Source: Acholeplasmatales bacterium
GTDB taxonomy: Bacteria > Bacillota_I > Bacilli_A > Acholeplasmatales > Anaeroplasmataceae
Assembly (NCBI GenBank): GCA_900767915.1
Contig: CAAGAX010000016.1
Span: 1 to 59,114, forward strand
DNA: 59,114 nucleotides
Reading direction: 5' to 3'
The translations under genes were made by a program, and so were the position numbers. The notes under the pieces are model-generated. The model did no database searches and was not told where the DNA came from. It saw nothing but the letters and a program-made list of their open reading frames with translations. This document shows positions 51,816 to 59,114 of the stretch, piece by piece (the first letter of the stretch is position 1; every line of letters begins with the position of its first letter).

Positions 51816-52462
51816 TGAGATTAAGAAAAATTAAGAATGCTCCTGAAAGATTAGCTCAGGATAATAACACTTATTATATTTCAAATCCTATTGATTATAA
51901 GGGAAAATGGAAGAATCTCTTTAATAATAATAATCCTATTCATATTGAAATTGGTTGTGGTAAGGGACAATTTATGATTGAGCTATCTAGAAGAAATCCT
52001 AATATTAATTATATTGCAATCGAAAAATATGATTCAGTATTATTAAGAATTTTAGAAAAATCATTAGAGGTAAAGCCTTCAAATTTAAAGCTTTGTGTTA
52101 TGGATGCAGCTGAGATTACTAATTATTTTAGTAATGGTGAGGTTGAAAGAATTTATTTAAATTTCTCTGATCCATGGCCTAAAAATCATCACGCTAAAAG
52201 AAGATTAACATCTAAGCTATTTTTAGATAAATATAAGGAAATATTAGTACCAAAGGGTGAAATATTCCAAAAAACTGATAATAGAGGTTTATTTGAATAT
52301 TCCTTAGAGTCATTTAATGAAAATAATTTTTCTTTATCAAACATTTCACTAGATTTACATAAGGATATTGAAAAATATCCTGATAATATAACAACTGAAT
52401 TTGAGGATAAATGGTCAAAATTAGGTCCTATTTATCGCCTTGAGGCTAGGAAGAGAGATTAA
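51815..52462 (+). CDS. trmB: tRNA (guanine-N7-)-methyltransferase TrmB, 215 aa
   Basis: Makes m7G46 in the variable loop. MRLRKIKNAPERLA at the N-terminus, SAM motif IEIGCGKGQFMIELSRRNP, YIAIEKYDSVLLRILEK, NFSDPWPKNHHAKRRLTS and TEFEDKWSKLGPIYRLEA are all diagnostic. Starts at the ATG that overlaps the pepV stop (TAATG). Confidence 0.97.
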   Translation: MRLRKIKNAPERLAQDNNTYYISNPIDYKGKWKNLFNNNNPIHIEIGCGKGQFMIELSRRNPNINYIAIEKYDSVLLRILEKSLEVKPSNLKLCVMDAAEITNYFSNGEVERIYLNFSDPWPKNHHAKRRLTSKLFLDKYKEILVPKGEIFQKTDNRGLFEYSLESFNENNFSLSNISLDLHKDIEKYPDNITTEFEDKWSKLGPIYRLEARKRD

Positions 52463-52464
52463 TT

Positions 52465-53181
52465 ATGGCAAAATTTGCGTTAATTGGTGGTAAGGTTAAT
52501 TCTGATAGTGTAAAGAATAAAATAGAAAATTATTTAGTTAATTTAACTAATAAGGAATATCCTTCAGTTTTATTCTGTCCTTATGCTTCTAAGAATCATC
52601 TTAAAGCTATTAATAAATTTCATAATTTAATGAATGGCATTAAGGCGAAAATTATTGATTTAACCTTTGATAATATGTCTTGTTTTGATGAACTTTTATC
52701 AAAATGTGATATTTTATATATTGGTGGAGGATGCTGTGATGATTTAGTTAAAATTTTTAAGGATAATAATCTTGATAAAATTTTAATTAATCACATTAAT
52801 GATAATATTATTTATGCTGGTTCATCAGCTGGAGCTATGCTTTATACTAATATAAGTATGGGAGATAAGGATATGTTTTTCGATAATTTCCATAATTATA
52901 ACTATAAAATGGTTGAATGCTTAGGTCTACTTAATATTAGTATTTGTCCGCATTATCAAAATGAAGACTTAATCATTTATAATGATGAAGTGAAAAAATA
53001 TCCATTTGACGCATTCGGAATAGAAGAGGATTGTTGTTTGATTATTGATAATAACAATTTCTATATTGTAAAAGAAGATAAGAAGAATAGTGTTTATTTG
53101 TTTGATAGTCATATGAACTATCAAATGATACCACTATATGAAGGTATTATGTATGAAAACAATAGCAGTTTTAGGTCCTAA
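52465..53181 (+). CDS. Peptidase S51 (dipeptidase E-like), 238 aa
   Basis: Class I glutamine amidotransferase-like serine peptidase family S51. The nucleophile is Ser in YAGSSAGAM, with ILYIGGGCCDDLVKIF before it and SICPHYQNED holding the likely His. Family members cleave Asp-X dipeptides (PepE) or cyanophycin. The second half matches well, while the N-terminal ~60 residues are less conserved. Two bases separate it from trmB; it ends inside the start region of pheA. Confidence 0.85.
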   Translation: MAKFALIGGKVNSDSVKNKIENYLVNLTNKEYPSVLFCPYASKNHLKAINKFHNLMNGIKAKIIDLTFDNMSCFDELLSKCDILYIGGGCCDDLVKIFKDNNLDKILINHINDNIIYAGSSAGAMLYTNISMGDKDMFFDNFHNYNYKMVECLGLLNISICPHYQNEDLIIYNDEVKKYPFDAFGIEEDCCLIIDNNNFYIVKEDKKNSVYLFDSHMNYQMIPLYEGIMYENNSSFRS

Positions 53182-53977
53182 GGGTACATATTGTGATATA
53201 GCATGTCATAATTATATTAATAATTCCCTTAATGATTATAAAATAAATTATTATCAGAGCATTATTAAAACTGCTCAAGGATTAAATGAAAATGATTTAG
53301 CTATTATTCCTTTTGAAAACACATTAGATGGCTTTGTTGTAGAGGGATTAGATCAAATTATAGCTAATCGATATTGGATAAATAAGCAGCTAAAGCTCAA
53401 TATTGATTTTGCATTTATTTCAAATGCTGATAATATTAATGATATTAAGCATTGTTATTGCCAGTTTAAGGCTTATGGTCAATGCTTAGATTTTATTACT
53501 GAAAATAAATTTTCTATTATAACTACTGAAAGTAATGTAGAAAGCTTAAATTTGCTTAATAAAAGCGATAAAACATATGCTGCTATTATTCCAATGCATT
53601 TAATTAACAAATACAAATTTAATATTGTAAAACGTCATATAGCTGATTCACAAAATAATGAAACACGCTTTGTTGTTATTTCAAAAGAATATAATTTTAA
53701 CTCTAAAATTAATAATTTAGAGGCTTCTATAGTGATAGAAGCATATGAGGATAGACCGGGTATTTTATATGATATTTTAAAGCAATTTCATGAATCTAAT
53801 ATCAATTTAAAATCCATTATGTCTAGACCATTAAAAACAGAAATGGGTAAATATAAATTTTATGTTGAATGTAGCATAGATAATAATAATTTAGATTCAC
53901 TTAATAGAGTTAAAGAAAATATCGAAAAGAATAATAATTCTAAAGTTATTATACTTGGAATTTATGATAGTATATAA
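53153..53977 (+). CDS. pheA: Prephenate dehydratase with ACT domain, 274 aa
   Basis: Makes phenylpyruvate for phenylalanine. IAVLGPKGTYCDIACHNYI begins the catalytic part; LAIIPFENTLDGFV and ETRFVVISKE (TRF motif) are present. The ACT domain has DRPGILYDILKQFHESNINLKSIMSRPLK, containing the SRP phenylalanine-feedback motif. Start ATG 53153 with AAGG 8 bases upstream replaces a longer frame from 53138. It overlaps the S51 gene by 29 bases. With aroK and aroQ in the other cluster, the cell keeps aromatic synthesis. Confidence 0.93.
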   Translation: MKTIAVLGPKGTYCDIACHNYINNSLNDYKINYYQSIIKTAQGLNENDLAIIPFENTLDGFVVEGLDQIIANRYWINKQLKLNIDFAFISNADNINDIKHCYCQFKAYGQCLDFITENKFSIITTESNVESLNLLNKSDKTYAAIIPMHLINKYKFNIVKRHIADSQNNETRFVVISKEYNFNSKINNLEASIVIEAYEDRPGILYDILKQFHESNINLKSIMSRPLKTEMGKYKFYVECSIDNNNLDSLNRVKENIEKNNNSKVIILGIYDSI

Positions 53978-53995
53978 GTATAAGGAGTGATTTTT

Positions 53996-55294
53996 TTGCG
54001 TGCAGTTGATATAATAATGAAAAAAAGAAATGGCTTAGAGCTAAATGAGGAAGAAATCAATTATCTTATTAATGGGTATACTAATGGTGAAATAGAAAAT
54101 TATCAAATGTCTGCTTTTACAATGGCAGTTTATTTTAGAGGAATGACCGATAAGGAAGCTACTCTTTTTACAAAGGCTATGCTAAATAGTGGAGATATAT
54201 TAGATTTATCTAAAATTAAAGGAATAAAGGTTGATAAGCATTCAACAGGTGGAGTTGGTGATAAAACATCACTTGTCGTAGCACCATTAGTAGCTTCATT
54301 AGGAATAAAGTTTGCGAAAATGAGTGGTAGAGGATTAGGACATACAGGTGGTACATTAGATAAGCTAGAATCAATTTCAGGATATAATATTTCTTTAACT
54401 GAGGAAGAATTTATTAATCAGGTTAATGAAATTGGTCTTGCGATTATAGGACAAACTAATGATTTAGCTCCTGCTGATAAAAAGCTTTATTCTTTAAGAG
54501 ATGTTACCGCAACAGTTGAATCGATTCCTTTGATAGCTTCTAGTATTATGTCAAAGAAGCTAGCTTCAGGAAGTGATGTGATTGTACTAGACGTTAAGGT
54601 TGGTAGTGGAGCATTCATGAAGAACGTGGATGATGCTACTAAGCTTGCTGAATTAATGGTTCAAATTGGAAAAAATTGTGGAAAAAATATGACAGCAATT
54701 TTAACTAATATGGATGAACCATTAGGATATGCAGTTGGTAATTCACTTGAGGTTATTGAAGCTATAAATACATTAAATGGTCATGGTCCTAAGGACTTTA
54801 CAAAGCTTTGTTATGAGATTGCTTCTCATTTGATAGTTGATGCTAAAAAGGCAGATAATTTAGAGGAAGCTTATAAATTATGTCAAAAGCAAATTGATAA
54901 TAAAGAAGCTTTAAAGTGCCTTGCTGCTTTAGTAAAAGCTCAAGGTGGCGATGAGTCATATGTTTTTGATACTAATAAATTTCCTAAGGCTAAGTATCAA
55001 TTTGAGGTTTGTATAAAAGAGCATGGTTATGTTAATAATATTAATGCTCTTGCAATTGGAACATCTGCAATGATGCTAGGAGCAGGAAGAGCTAAAATTA
55101 CAGATGAAATTGATCATAGTGTCGGCATTGTGTTACATAAGAAGGTAGGAGATTTGGTTAATCCTAATGATTCTATTGCGACAATCTATTCAAATAAGGA
55201 AGATGTTTCTTTAGCTTTAGATACTATCAAAGGTGCTTATAGCTTCTCAAATGAGAAAATAATCCCTAAACTTATTATAAAAGTTGTAAAATAA
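53996..55294 (+). CDS. pdp: Pyrimidine-nucleoside phosphorylase, 432 aa
   Basis: Cleaves thymidine, uridine or deoxyuridine with phosphate. RAVDIIMKKRNG begins the fold; the signature KVDKHSTGGVGDKTSLVVAPLV, SGRGLGHTGGTLDKLESI and SSIMSKKLASG are conserved. The C-terminal domain ends with GDLVNPNDSIATIYSN. Length fits the Firmicutes enzyme. TTG 53996 is chosen because AAGGAG precedes it by eight bases and it gives the family's usual N-terminus; the in-frame GTG at 53987 overlaps that site. A promoter for secG follows 11 bases later. Confidence 0.95.
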   Translation: MRAVDIIMKKRNGLELNEEEINYLINGYTNGEIENYQMSAFTMAVYFRGMTDKEATLFTKAMLNSGDILDLSKIKGIKVDKHSTGGVGDKTSLVVAPLVASLGIKFAKMSGRGLGHTGGTLDKLESISGYNISLTEEEFINQVNEIGLAIIGQTNDLAPADKKLYSLRDVTATVESIPLIASSIMSKKLASGSDVIVLDVKVGSGAFMKNVDDATKLAELMVQIGKNCGKNMTAILTNMDEPLGYAVGNSLEVIEAINTLNGHGPKDFTKLCYEIASHLIVDAKKADNLEEAYKLCQKQIDNKEALKCLAALVKAQGGDESYVFDTNKFPKAKYQFEVCIKEHGYVNNINALAIGTSAMMLGAGRAKITDEIDHSVGIVLHKKVGDLVNPNDSIATIYSNKEDVSLALDTIKGAYSFSNEKIIPKLIIKVVK

Positions 55295-55304
55295 TAAATA
55301 ATTC

Positions 55305-55333
55305 TTGCATTTGAATTTTATTTTATGTATAAT
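55305..55333 (+). promoter_or_regulatory. Sigma-A-like promoter of secG-rnr-smpB
   Basis: TTGCAT (55305-55310), 17-base spacer, TATAAT (55328-55333). The AGGAGG site and ATG 55360 follow at once. Confidence 0.8.
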
Positions 55334-55359
55334 AAAAAAGAGCTTTTCAGGAGGGTATT

Positions 55360-55593
55360 ATGATAGCTATAGATATTTTAGTTGCAATAGTAGCAATTTT
55401 ATTAATTATAATTGTAATGCTTCAAGGTTCAAAGGATGATATCAATGATGCATTTAATGGAAGCAAATCAGAGTTATTTAAAAATCAAAAGACTCGTGGC
55501 CCAGAGTTATTTTTACAAAGAACAACCGCAGTTTTAGCTATTTTATTTATAGTCCTTGTATTAACTTCTGTTGCATTACATACAAATATTTAG
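55360..55593 (+). CDS. secG: Preprotein translocase subunit SecG, 77 aa
   Basis: Small subunit of the SecYEG channel. Two helices (about 3-20 and 53-72) flank the loop VMLQGSKDDINDAFNGSKSELF, the conserved SecG motif (usually LLQxGKGGGxxxAFGGG). FLQRTTAVLAILF starts the second helix. secG directly before rnr and smpB is the usual Firmicutes arrangement. A terminator follows immediately, so part of the transcripts stop before rnr. Confidence 0.95.
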   Translation: MIAIDILVAIVAILLIIIVMLQGSKDDINDAFNGSKSELFKNQKTRGPELFLQRTTAVLAILFIVLVLTSVALHTNI

Positions 55594-55598
55594 TAATT

Positions 55599-55635
55599 AA
55601 TGAGATTTCTAGTAAATCTCATTTTTATTTTTTTT
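55599..55635 (+). terminator. Terminator after secG
   Basis: 10-bp stem AATGAGATTT (55599-55608)/AAATCTCATT (55614-55623), 5-base loop, then a T-rich tract. The rnr ribosome site GGAAGTG follows at once, so it may be an attenuating terminator. Confidence 0.8.
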
Positions 55636-55652
55636 AAAAGGAAGTGATATGA

Positions 55653-57956
55653 TTGGAAAAGGAAATATTAAATTCATTAAAGAATTGTTCGTTAACAATA
55701 GATTTGATATCTAAGCTTATTAATGTTAGTGAAGAAGAATTAAAGCCTATATTAAATGATATGCTTCAAAAAGGATTAATTAAATATAGTCCTAATACTG
55801 AATTATATAAATTATCTAAATCAAAAAACAAAAGAGTTAATATTACAAATGAAATGGTATATGAATATATAAAAAAACAAGAAATTGTTTCTATAAATAT
55901 GTTAGCTCGCAATTTTAATGTTTCTAAAAAGGAATTAAATGTTATATTAAACGAATTAATTGCTGACTTTAAAATTTATTATGAAAAATATAGTAATAAT
56001 TATTGCATAGTAAAAACTGCCACATTAATTGTTAAGGATATAGCTACTTTTGCATCAGTAGAAGGAGAAGAAAATGATTATTATATAAGTAATAATAATT
56101 CTTTTACACCTTATAATGGCGATATTGCATATATTTGTCCTGTTCGTGTTGTATCTTATGGTAAAACTGAAGCTATAATTGTAAAAATAATTGAAAGAGC
56201 CAATAAAGTAGTCATTGGAAAATTAAAAATTAAAGAAAAGAAAAATAAGCTTAATTGTAGGATAGAATCTTCTTCTATTAACTTTAATGTAAAAGCAATC
56301 GTTGATGAATCAAATTTAAATGGTGCTAAAAATGGAGATATAGTAGAAGGAGAAATTCTAGAATATAGAAAAAATGATGTAATCGCAAGAGTAAAAAAAG
56401 TTATTGGAAAACCAAATGATATTGGAATTGATATTACTCAAATTGCTTTAGAATATGGTTTTGAAAGTGAATTTAGTAGTGAATCAATTCAGGAGCTAAA
56501 TTATATTCCTGATTTTGTTTCTAAAAGTGAAATAAAAGGTAGATGTGATTTAAGAGATTTAAGCTTTATAACTATTGATGGTGATGATTCTAAGGATTTT
56601 GATGATGCAGTATATTTAGATTTTGATAAGCTAGGAAATTATCTATTATATGTTTTTATTGCTGATGTTTCAGAATATGTTACTGATTCAATGGCTTTAA
56701 ATAAAGATGCATTAAAAAGAGGTACATCTGTATATTTAGCTGATAGAGTAATTCCTATGCTTCCTAAAAAGCTTTCAAATGGTATTTGTTCATTAAATGA
56801 GGGTGTTGATAGATTAACATTAGGTTGTATAATGACTATTGATTCTAAAGGAAAGCTTATTAATTATGATATATGTGAGGCTGTAATAAATTCACACCAT
56901 AGAATGACATATAATAAGGTTAATTCAATTTTAAACGGAGATATAGAGCTTTCTAATGAATATTCAGATATTAAAGATATGCTATTTAATATGGCTAAGC
57001 TATCACACTTAATAAGAGAGATTAGATATAAAAAAGGCGGATTGGATTTTGAAAGTGATGAATATAATTTTATTTTAGATGAAAATGGAAAGCCTCTTAA
57101 TATTATTAAGCGAACAAGAGATAAAGCAGAAATGCTAATAGAGGATTTTATGCTTAGTGCGAATGAAACAATTGCATATCATATGAATATTATGAATTTA
57201 CCATGTATGTATCGTATTCATGAGAAACCTGATCAAGAAAAGCTACATAATACTTTTTCAGCTTTAAAAACAATGAATTTACCAGTGAAAGATAAAAAAG
57301 GTGATATTAAGCCTCATGATATTCAAATTTTTTTAAATGATATTAAGGATAATCCTAATTATGTAATTATAAATAATTTAATTTTAAGAAGCATGATGAA
57401 AGCTAAATATAGTGAAAAATGTTTAGGACATTATGGATTAGCTATGAATTATTATTGTCATTTTACTTCTCCAATAAGAAGATATCCTGATTTAATCACT
57501 CATAGACTTATTAAAAAGCTTTTGTTACATCCAAGTGATAATTTTGAAGAAGAATTAAATTATTATAATTCAATTTTACCTGAAATTGCAGTTAAGAACT
57601 CATTAAGTGAAAAAAAGGCAATAGAATGCGAAAGAAGCGTTGATGATATGATGTTTAGTTGGTATATGAGCGATAAAATCAGCAAACACTATACTGGAAC
57701 AATTACTTCAATAACAGCATTTGGAATGTTTGTAACATTAAGCTTTGGAGTAGAGGGCTTAGTAATGTATCGAAATCTTGATTCATATTTTGAATTTGAT
57801 GAGAAAAAAATGATAGCAACAGATGGTAAAATAATATATCATTTAGGTGATAAGGTTAGAATTATTGTTTTAGATAGTAATAAGAAAACAAGAAAAATTG
57901 ATTTTGTTATTGAAGGTCATGAAAGGAGATTTTTCTATGAAGATTATTTGTACTAA
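55653..57956 (+). CDS. rnr: Ribonuclease R, 767 aa
   Basis: 3'-5' exoribonuclease of the RNB family that removes structured and non-stop mRNAs with tmRNA. N-terminal winged helices (about 1-110), cold-shock domains, then the RNB catalytic domain with FITIDGDDSKDFDDAVYL holding the metal-binding Asp residues, and a C-terminal S1 domain (GTITSITAFGMFVTLSFGVEG). The start is TTG 55653 with GGAAGTG six bases upstream; ATG 55649 is out of frame. It lacks the long basic C-terminal tail seen in E. coli. The next gene starts inside its last codons. Confidence 0.95.
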   Translation: MEKEILNSLKNCSLTIDLISKLINVSEEELKPILNDMLQKGLIKYSPNTELYKLSKSKNKRVNITNEMVYEYIKKQEIVSINMLARNFNVSKKELNVILNELIADFKIYYEKYSNNYCIVKTATLIVKDIATFASVEGEENDYYISNNNSFTPYNGDIAYICPVRVVSYGKTEAIIVKIIERANKVVIGKLKIKEKKNKLNCRIESSSINFNVKAIVDESNLNGAKNGDIVEGEILEYRKNDVIARVKKVIGKPNDIGIDITQIALEYGFESEFSSESIQELNYIPDFVSKSEIKGRCDLRDLSFITIDGDDSKDFDDAVYLDFDKLGNYLLYVFIADVSEYVTDSMALNKDALKRGTSVYLADRVIPMLPKKLSNGICSLNEGVDRLTLGCIMTIDSKGKLINYDICEAVINSHHRMTYNKVNSILNGDIELSNEYSDIKDMLFNMAKLSHLIREIRYKKGGLDFESDEYNFILDENGKPLNIIKRTRDKAEMLIEDFMLSANETIAYHMNIMNLPCMYRIHEKPDQEKLHNTFSALKTMNLPVKDKKGDIKPHDIQIFLNDIKDNPNYVIINNLILRSMMKAKYSEKCLGHYGLAMNYYCHFTSPIRRYPDLITHRLIKKLLLHPSDNFEEELNYYNSILPEIAVKNSLSEKKAIECERSVDDMMFSWYMSDKISKHYTGTITSITAFGMFVTLSFGVEGLVMYRNLDSYFEFDEKKMIATDGKIIYHLGDKVRIIVLDSNKKTRKIDFVIEGHERRFFYEDYLY

Positions 57957-58389
57957 TAAAAAAGCATCATATGAATATTTTATATTAGATAAATACGAGG
58001 CTGGTATAAAGCTTGAAGGAACTGAAATTAAATCTATTAGAGCCGGTAAATGTAATATTAATGATGCATATGTTATTATTAAAGATAATAAGCCTTATAT
58101 ATTAAATATGTTCATAGGTAAATATGATTTTGGTAATATATTTAATCATGATGAATTAAGAACAAGAGAGCTTTTGTTGCATAAGAATGAAACATTGAAG
58201 CTTTCTTCAAAGATAAAGCTTGAGGGATTAACATTAGTAGCTTTAAAGGCTTATTTTGAAGGTTCTTTAGTTAAAATTGAAATTGGTTTATGTAAAGGTA
58301 AAAAGCTTCAAGATAAAAGAGAAACTATTAAAGAAAGAGATTCTTTAAGAAACATCAATAAAGAATTAAAAAATAGTAATAGATACTAG
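57937..58389 (+). CDS. smpB: SsrA-binding protein SmpB, 150 aa
   Basis: Binds tmRNA and brings it to stalled ribosomes. NKKASYEYFILDKYEAGI, LEGTEIKSIRAGKCNINDAYV, NHDELRTRELLLHKNE and GLCKGKKLQDKRETIKERD, the tmRNA-interacting tail, are all conserved. ATG 57937 with AAAGGAGA seven bases upstream is chosen; the longer frame from 57898 would add 13 residues. It overlaps the rnr end by 20 bases. ssrA follows at 58441, so SmpB and its RNA are genetic neighbours. Confidence 0.97.
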   Translation: MKIICTNKKASYEYFILDKYEAGIKLEGTEIKSIRAGKCNINDAYVIIKDNKPYILNMFIGKYDFGNIFNHDELRTRELLLHKNETLKLSSKIKLEGLTLVALKAYFEGSLVKIEIGLCKGKKLQDKRETIKERDSLRNINKELKNSNRY

Positions 58390-58405
58390 ATTTTTTATGA
58401 AAATG

Positions 58406-58414
58406 TGCTAAAAT
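58406..58414 (+). promoter_or_regulatory. Extended -10 promoter of ssrA
   Basis: TGCTAAAAT (58406-58414) fits TGnTATAAT with one change. Transcription would begin near 58421, leaving a short leader to be trimmed by RNase P to the mature 5' end. Confidence 0.5.
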
Positions 58415-58440
58415 AGTTGTGCTAGTAATAGCATAATTAT

Positions 58441-58848
58441 GGGGATGTTTTGGATTCGCTGTGATTTATGAAGATTTGTAAGCATGTGGTGGGATTATCG
58501 GCCACCTAAAAAACGTCGAGGTTTATTAAATTAAACGCAGAAGAAAACAATGATTATGCATTTTTAGCAGCAAGAAATAATTCTTGCGCTAATTATGCTT
58601 TCGCTTGCTAATAATAATTTAAGCGACTCATCCCTACTGATTTCCCATGTCAGTAGGCTATGAGCTAATTTCAGTGGGATATATTATTAATGTACTACTC
58701 TAACATTAATAAAGAATTCAATAGAGTGTAGTTAGTTTTTGGTTTGTCATTTCGCTTAGGGCTAATGAAGATTTAGATTTGACTAAACATGTAGAAAGCA
58801 AATTGGATTGGGTTGCATACACGGGTTCGAGTCCCGTCATCTCCACCA
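58441..58848 (+). ncRNA. ssrA: Transfer-messenger RNA (tmRNA)
   Basis: One-piece tmRNA. The 5' end GGGGATG pairs with CATCTCC near the 3' end, followed by A and an encoded CCA (58846-58848). The T-arm ACGGGTTCGAGTCCCGT lies just before it. Resume codon GCA is at 58537-58539. The tag frame (58537-58611) codes AEENNDYAFLAARNNSCANYAFAC and stops at TAA TAA. Most bacterial tags end in LAA; this one passes through YAFLAA, then continues to NYAFAC, resembling Mycoplasma and Ureaplasma endings (NYAFA, NYAFAY). Pseudoknot sequences (CCCTACTG...CAGTAGGCT) follow. It acts with SmpB to free stalled ribosomes. Confidence 0.95.
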
Positions 58849-58859
58849 TAAGAAGTAAT

Positions 58860-58896
58860 AGGTTTGATACAAATGTGTCAGACCTTTTTTCTTTTT
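58860..58896 (+). terminator. Terminator after ssrA
   Basis: AGGTTTGA (58860-58867) pairs with TCAGACCT (58878-58885), one T-G pair, followed by a T-run. It begins 11 bases after the tmRNA CCA end. Confidence 0.8.
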
Positions 58897-59011
58897 GTAT
58901 ATTGCTACGGGAACGAAAGCCTTATCAACGGAACGATTGGTATTTTTTATAAAATCTCGTTAATTGAAATAGTTAATTCCGCTTTAAATAGTTGAAAAAA
59001 ATTTATATAAG

Positions 59012-59063
59012 AATGAATAACTAAATTCCGCTAAAATGTGGTTGATAGTTATTCATTTTTTTT
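59012..59063 (+). terminator. Strong hairpin terminator
   Basis: Perfect 12-bp stem AATGAATAACTA (59012-59023)/TAGTTATTCATT (59046-59057), 22-base loop, then eight T. No open frame is visible in 58897-59011, so what it terminates is unclear; a short RNA is possible. Confidence 0.65.
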
Positions 59064-59090
59064 GCATCTAGTAAATTTTTGTAGTATAAT
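59062..59090 (+). promoter_or_regulatory. Sigma-A-like promoter for a gene beyond the window
   Basis: TTGCAT (59062-59067), exactly 17 bases, TATAAT (59085-59090). Same -35, spacing and -10 as the secG promoter. Its gene lies past 59114. Confidence 0.8.
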
Positions 59091-59114
59091 AGAATTGCAA
59101 AAAAAAGCAAAAAA

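Overview
The window is very AT-rich DNA from a low-GC Gram-positive bacterium. TGA is a normal stop codon here: ruvB, mutL and miaA all end on it. The cell makes peptidoglycan (MurG, MurB) and FtsZ. It carries a CotY/ExsY-like spore-coat gene, and its tmRNA tag ends in a Mollicutes-like NYAFAC. Together these suggest a Bacilli lineage near Erysipelotrichia or the Mollicutes, probably able to sporulate or recently so. This placement is inference from family knowledge; no database was searched.

Region 1 (1-26.2 kb) is an accessory, cell-surface region. It opens with the end of a UDP-galactopyranose mutase gene and a GHKL histidine kinase/LytTR response regulator pair. Next come two membrane-anchored family 3 glycosidases whose domains are in reversed order (C-domain, FnIII, N-domain). 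With them lie a lipoprotein that has InlB-type repeats and a CBM-like domain, and a small membrane protein. An extracellular acyl-transfer cassette follows: two related SGNH/leucine-rich-repeat surface proteins (the first is broken), a small membrane protein, an AlgI-type MBOAT acyltransferase and a stand-alone adenylate-forming ligase. The region ends with a canonical GH3, a GtrA-like membrane protein, a GT2 glycosyltransferase, a decayed methylguanine-DNA methyltransferase gene and a heterodimeric ABC exporter. I read the region as a system that builds, acyl-modifies and trims a surface glycan.

Region 2 (26.3-39.2 kb) is mostly housekeeping: a tail-anchored acidic protein, a translationally coupled mutS-mutL-miaA-aroK-aroQ operon, a CNNM/CBS protein, murG-murB, and ftsZ with its own promoter. 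Between ftsZ and ruvA lie a hairpin-rich non-coding stretch, an 1151-residue all-coiled-coil gene on the minus strand, a zinc-ribbon methyltransferase and a LysM protein.

Region 3 (44.3-59.1 kb) is housekeeping again: ruvAB-queA-cyclophilin-tgt-flavin reductase, the minus-strand coat gene, a cysteine-less EIIB-like protein beside HPr, then pepV, trmB, an S51 peptidase, pheA, pyrimidine-nucleoside phosphorylase, secG, rnr and smpB, followed by ssrA. The window ends just after a good promoter for a gene outside it.

Many starts were moved from the longest frame to a codon with a Shine-Dalgarno sequence; several are TTG. Genes are tightly packed with ATGA or TAATG overlaps. Non-coding stretches over 300 bases occur only at 22229-22604 and 39155-39741; both are described.
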